Of a stretch of DNA of 64,000 nucleotides, positions 61,482 to 64,000 are shown one piece after another (within the stretch, counting starts at the first letter, position 1; every line of letters begins with the position of its first letter). The stretch is taken from the NCBI RefSeq assembly GCF_003231285.1, contig NZ_QKNS01000002.1, forward strand, positions 1-64,000. The letters run 5' to 3'. The translations under genes and the position numbers were made by a program. This DNA is from Hymenobacter sediminis. GTDB lineage: Bacteria; Bacteroidota; Bacteroidia; Cytophagales; Hymenobacteraceae. The notes beneath the pieces were generated by a model. It was given only the letters and a program-made list of their open reading frames with translations, did not search any database and had not been told where the DNA came from.

Positions 61482-62790
61482 GACGGAGTACTTCAAGGGC
61501 ATCGACACCATCAAGTTTGAAGGCCGTGAGTCGGACAATCCGCTGGCATTCAAATGGTACGATGAGAACCGCATTGTGGCCGGCAAGACGATGAAGGAGC
61601 ACCTGCGCTTCGCCATTTCGTACTGGCACACCTTCACCGGCACCGGCGGCGACCCATTTGGCCCCGGCACCAAGCAGTTTTCCTGGGATGCCCAGGGCGA
61701 CATTCTGGGCCGCGCCCACGATAAGATGGACGCTGCTTTCGAGTTCTTTACTAAGCTCGGCACGCCTTACTACTGCTTCCACGACATCGACCTGGTAGAC
61801 GAAGGCTCCTCCTTGCGCGAGTACGAAAGCAACCTGCAGCGCATTGTAGAGTACGCCAAGCAGAAGCAGCAGGAAACCGGCATTAAGCTGCTGTGGGGCA
61901 CGGCCAACGTGTTTTCGAACCCGCGCTATATGAACGGCGCTTCTACCAACCCCGATTTCGCAGTGGTAGCCCACGCCGGCACTCAGGTGCTGAACGCGCT
62001 GGACGCGACGATTGCTCTGAACGGCGAAAACTACGTGTTCTGGGGTGGCCGCGAAGGCTACATGACCCTGCTCAACACCAACATGAAGCGCGAGCTGGAG
62101 CATATGGGTCGTTTCCTGACCATGGCCCGCGACTACGCCCGCAAGCAGGGCTTCCAGGGCAAGTTCTTCATTGAGCCCAAGCCTGCCGAGCCCACCAAGC
62201 ACCAGTACGATTTCGATGCTGCTACCGTAATCGGCTTCCTGAAAGAGTACGGCCTGCAGGATGACTTCATGCTGAACCTGGAAGTAAACCACGCCACGCT
62301 GGCCGGCCACACCTTCCAGCATGAGCTGCAGGTAGCCGCCGACGCCAACATGCTGGGCTCGATGGACGCCAACCGCGGCGACTACCAGAATGGCTGGGAT
62401 ACCGACCAGTTCCCGAACAACCTGAACGAGCTGACCGAATCGATGCTCATCATTCTGGAGCACGGCGGCATCAAGCCCGGTGGCATCAACTTCGACGCCA
62501 AAACCCGCCGCAACTCCACTGACCTGGAGGACATTTTCGTGGCCCACATCGGTGGCATGGACACCTTCGCCCGCGCCCTGGTAGTAGCCAACGACATCCT
62601 GGAGAAGTCGGCCTACCGCAAGTTCCGCACCGAGCGCTATGCCTCATTTGACTCGGGTGAAGGTGCTGCCTTCGAGAAAGGCCTGCTGACCCTGGAAGAC
62701 CTGCGCCGCATTGCCCATGAGCACGGCGAGCCCACCCTGCGCAGCGGCAAGCAGGAGTGGCTGGAAAACATCATCAACCAGTACATCTAA
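61459..62790 (+). CDS. xylA: xylose isomerase
   Basis: ATG 61459 ([20 protein letters not shown]) gives 443 residues. It converts D-xylose to D-xylulose. Family features are the metal/substrate motifs [80 protein letters not shown] and [20 protein letters not shown] with [16 protein letters not shown]. It overlaps xylB by 23 bases. It is a two-metal (Mg/Mn) enzyme acting in the cytoplasm before xylulokinase. Confidence 0.97.
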   Translation: MSLSTLSKTEYFKGIDTIKFEGRESDNPLAFKWYDENRIVAGKTMKEHLRFAISYWHTFTGTGGDPFGPGTKQFSWDAQGDILGRAHDKMDAAFEFFTKLGTPYYCFHDIDLVDEGSSLREYESNLQRIVEYAKQKQQETGIKLLWGTANVFSNPRYMNGASTNPDFAVVAHAGTQVLNALDATIALNGENYVFWGGREGYMTLLNTNMKRELEHMGRFLTMARDYARKQGFQGKFFIEPKPAEPTKHQYDFDAATVIGFLKEYGLQDDFMLNLEVNHATLAGHTFQHELQVAADANMLGSMDANRGDYQNGWDTDQFPNNLNELTESMLIILEHGGIKPGGINFDAKTRRNSTDLEDIFVAHIGGMDTFARALVVANDILEKSAYRKFRTERYASFDSGEGAAFEKGLLTLEDLRRIAHEHGEPTLRSGKQEWLENIINQYI

Positions 62791-62799
62791 GCGACTTTA

Positions 62800-62868
62800 C
62801 AAACGAAACTGGCCGGCCTTCCTAAGGGCGTGGGAACCCAAGGGGGAAAGGTCGGCCAGGATCGTTTG
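62800..62868. terminator. long imperfect hairpin after xylA
   Basis: CAAACGAAACTGGCCGG on the left pairs with GTCGGCCAGGATCGTTTG on the right, 10 bases after the stop. It probably ends the xylBA transcript. Confidence 0.5.
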
Positions 62869-62890
62869 TTGCTTGGTACCGGAAAATATA

Positions 62891-63013
62891 GAACGTCATG
62901 CTGAGCTTGTCGAACCGAAGGTCGGCATAGCCAAGCATCACTACCGCTTCGCTGGGGTTTATCCTAACGAAGCCGGTAGAGATGCTTCGGCAAGCTCAGC
63001 ATGACGTTTTTTT
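62891..63013. repeat. dispersed palindromic element
   Basis: AACGTCATGCTGAGCTTGTC on the left is the reverse complement, with few mismatches, of the right end (GGCAAGCTCAGCATGACGTT). Internal segments (AGCATCACTACCGCTTCG and CGAAGCCGGTAGAGATGCT) also pair, giving one long hairpin of about 120 bases. It lies between xylA and the GH51 gene. Confidence 0.75.
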
Positions 63014-63050
63014 GTGCCTGATCTTTCCCACGGTTTCCTACCTCCCGCCC

Positions 63051-64000
63051 ATGTCCCAACCTTTCTCTCAACCTTTCTTCCTACCCCGCCTGTTGCGCCA
63101 AACCCTTGGCCTGGCTACTGGCCTGGTCCTGCTAACGGCTGCTCCAACCACGGCCCAAACCATCCCCGTAACCGTGCAGCCCGGCGACCCGAAAGTCGTC
63201 ATCAGCAAGCACATTTACGGGCACTTTGCCGAGCACCTGGGTCGGTGCATTTACGACGGCTTTTGGGTGGATGAAAAGCTGAACGTACCCAAGCAGGGCC
63301 GCATCCGAATGGATATTGTGGAGGCCCTACGCAAAATTAAGGTGCCCAACCTGCGCTGGCCCGGCGGCTGCTTTGCCGATACCTACCACTGGCGCGATGG
63401 GGTAGGGCCCGTAGCTCAGCGCCCCAAAATGCTGAACATGTGGTGGGGCAACAACCTGGAGGACAACTCCTTCGGGACCCACGAGTTTCTGGAGCTGTGC
63501 AAGCTGCTGAATACCGAGCCTTACCTGGCGGCCAACGTAGGCAGCGGCACGGTGCAGGAAATGGCCGGCTGGATGGAGTACCTCAACTCCAACGACGACA
63601 CCCCACTGGTGCTGGAGCGCCGCAAAAACGGTCACCCCGAGCCGTATGGCGTGTCGTGGTGGGGCATTGGCAACGAAAGCTGGGGCTGCGGCGGCAACAT
63701 GACGGCCGAGTACTACACCGATGTGTACAAGCGCTACGCCACCTTCGCCCACAACTACCCCGCCTCGCCGCCCCTCAAGAAAATTGTGAGCGGGGCCAAC
63801 GGCGACGATGCCCACTGGACGGAAACGTGCATGAAGAACATCCCGCTCAACCAGATGTGGGGCCTGACGTTGCACCAGTACACCCTGCCCACCGGCAGCT
63901 GGACGGGTAGCAAGGGCAAGGCCACCGGTTTCGATGAGCAGCAGTACTTCAACACCCTGCGCAACTGCCTGAAAATGGACGCCGTGGTAACCAAGCACGC
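63051..64000 (+). CDS. GH51 alpha-L-arabinofuranosidase (cut by window end)
   Basis: ATG 63051 starts a frame that is open to the end of the window (316 codons). It has a signal peptide (hydrophobic LGLATGLVLLTAAPTTAQ) and the GH51 catalytic start, with ISKHIYGHFAEHLGRCIYDG, VPNLRWPGGCFADTYHWRDG, GTHEFLELCKLLNTEPYLAA and SWWGIGNESWGCGGNM with the acid/base Glu209. The nucleophile and C-terminal beta domain lie beyond the window. It removes arabinose side chains from arabinoxylan and completes the xylan locus. Confidence 0.93.
   Translation, partial: MSQPFSQPFFLPRLLRQTLGLATGLVLLTAAPTTAQTIPVTVQPGDPKVVISKHIYGHFAEHLGRCIYDGFWVDEKLNVPKQGRIRMDIVEALRKIKVPNLRWPGGCFADTYHWRDGVGPVAQRPKMLNMWWGNNLEDNSFGTHEFLELCKLLNTEPYLAANVGSGTVQEMAGWMEYLNSNDDTPLVLERRKNGHPEPYGVSWWGIGNESWGCGGNMTAEYYTDVYKRYATFAHNYPASPPLKKIVSGANGDDAHWTETCMKNIPLNQMWGLTLHQYTLPTGSWTGSKGKATGFDEQQYFNTLRNCLKMDAVVTKH

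Noticed and set aside
61447-62547. 366-codon minus-strand frame
   Set aside because: It is antisense to xylA and shows no domain.
1-64000. CRISPR arrays, tRNA and rRNA genes, intact IS elements
   Set aside because: I looked for regular repeats with spacers, T-loop and anticodon patterns, and transposase motifs, and found none. The zinc ribbon of the LacI protein is the only transposase-like piece.

Overview
The window looks like the chromosome of a GC-rich Bacteroidota, most likely a Hymenobacter or close relative (genus is inference). The reasons are SusC/SusD transport, T9SS-type C-terminal sorting domains, promoters matching the Bacteroidota -7 element TAnnTTTG, a fused CcoN-CcoO cbb3 oxidase, and many intrinsic terminators built on AAAAGCCCCG...CGGGGCTTTT. 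I see no rRNA, tRNA, CRISPR array or intact insertion sequence.

Positions 1-16,500 are an accessory region. It holds decayed phage-like genes (internal stop, frameshifts, ATGA-coupled genes), partial direct repeats of those genes, and three different OafA/OatA-type acyltransferases. It also holds small lipoproteins, a family of about 82-92 aa membrane proteins, a T9SS-secreted GEVED protein, a broken Imm5-like gene containing a 29-bp-arm palindrome, and a pair of secreted ferritin-like proteins of which one is a Tat lipoprotein with IPT/TIG domains.

Positions 16,579-37,000 are a microaerobic respiration region. They contain the cbb3 oxidase genes (ccoNO, ccoQ, a small gene, ccoP, ccoG, ccoH), a TauE/SafE-like gene, a universal stress protein, hemF, the assembly genes ccoI and ccoS (ccoS is only 56 aa), and a PAS histidine kinase coupled to a receiver-CRP/FNR fusion. 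FNR-like palindromes TGAC-N4-(A/G)TCA lie in front of ccoNO, ccoI, the TauE-usp-hemF group and a thioredoxin-fold gene. Three of them have an identical 27-nt spacer to the TTTG of the promoter. I infer a local oxygen or redox regulon run by the kinase/regulator pair. Two AraC-plus-SDR modules lie on either side of ccoIS.

Positions 37,000-42,150 hold a fasciclin protein, a ClC-family gene preceded by a fluoride (crcB) riboswitch and therefore probably a CLC-F fluoride exporter, a secreted ExeM/NucH-like nuclease, and a lipoprotein made almost only of Ser, Thr and Gly.

Positions 42,151-64,000 are a glucuronoarabinoxylan utilisation locus. A LacI regulator with an extra N-terminal zinc ribbon is followed by mannonate dehydratase, GH67 alpha-glucuronidase, an SDR, SusC, SusD, a SASA-type acetylesterase, a GH3 beta-xylosidase, a GH10 xylanase with a T9SS domain, xylulokinase, xylose isomerase and a GH51 arabinofuranosidase cut by the window end. 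Nearly identical double LacI-type operators precede uxuA and xylB, so release, uptake and breakdown of xylose and glucuronate are probably co-regulated.
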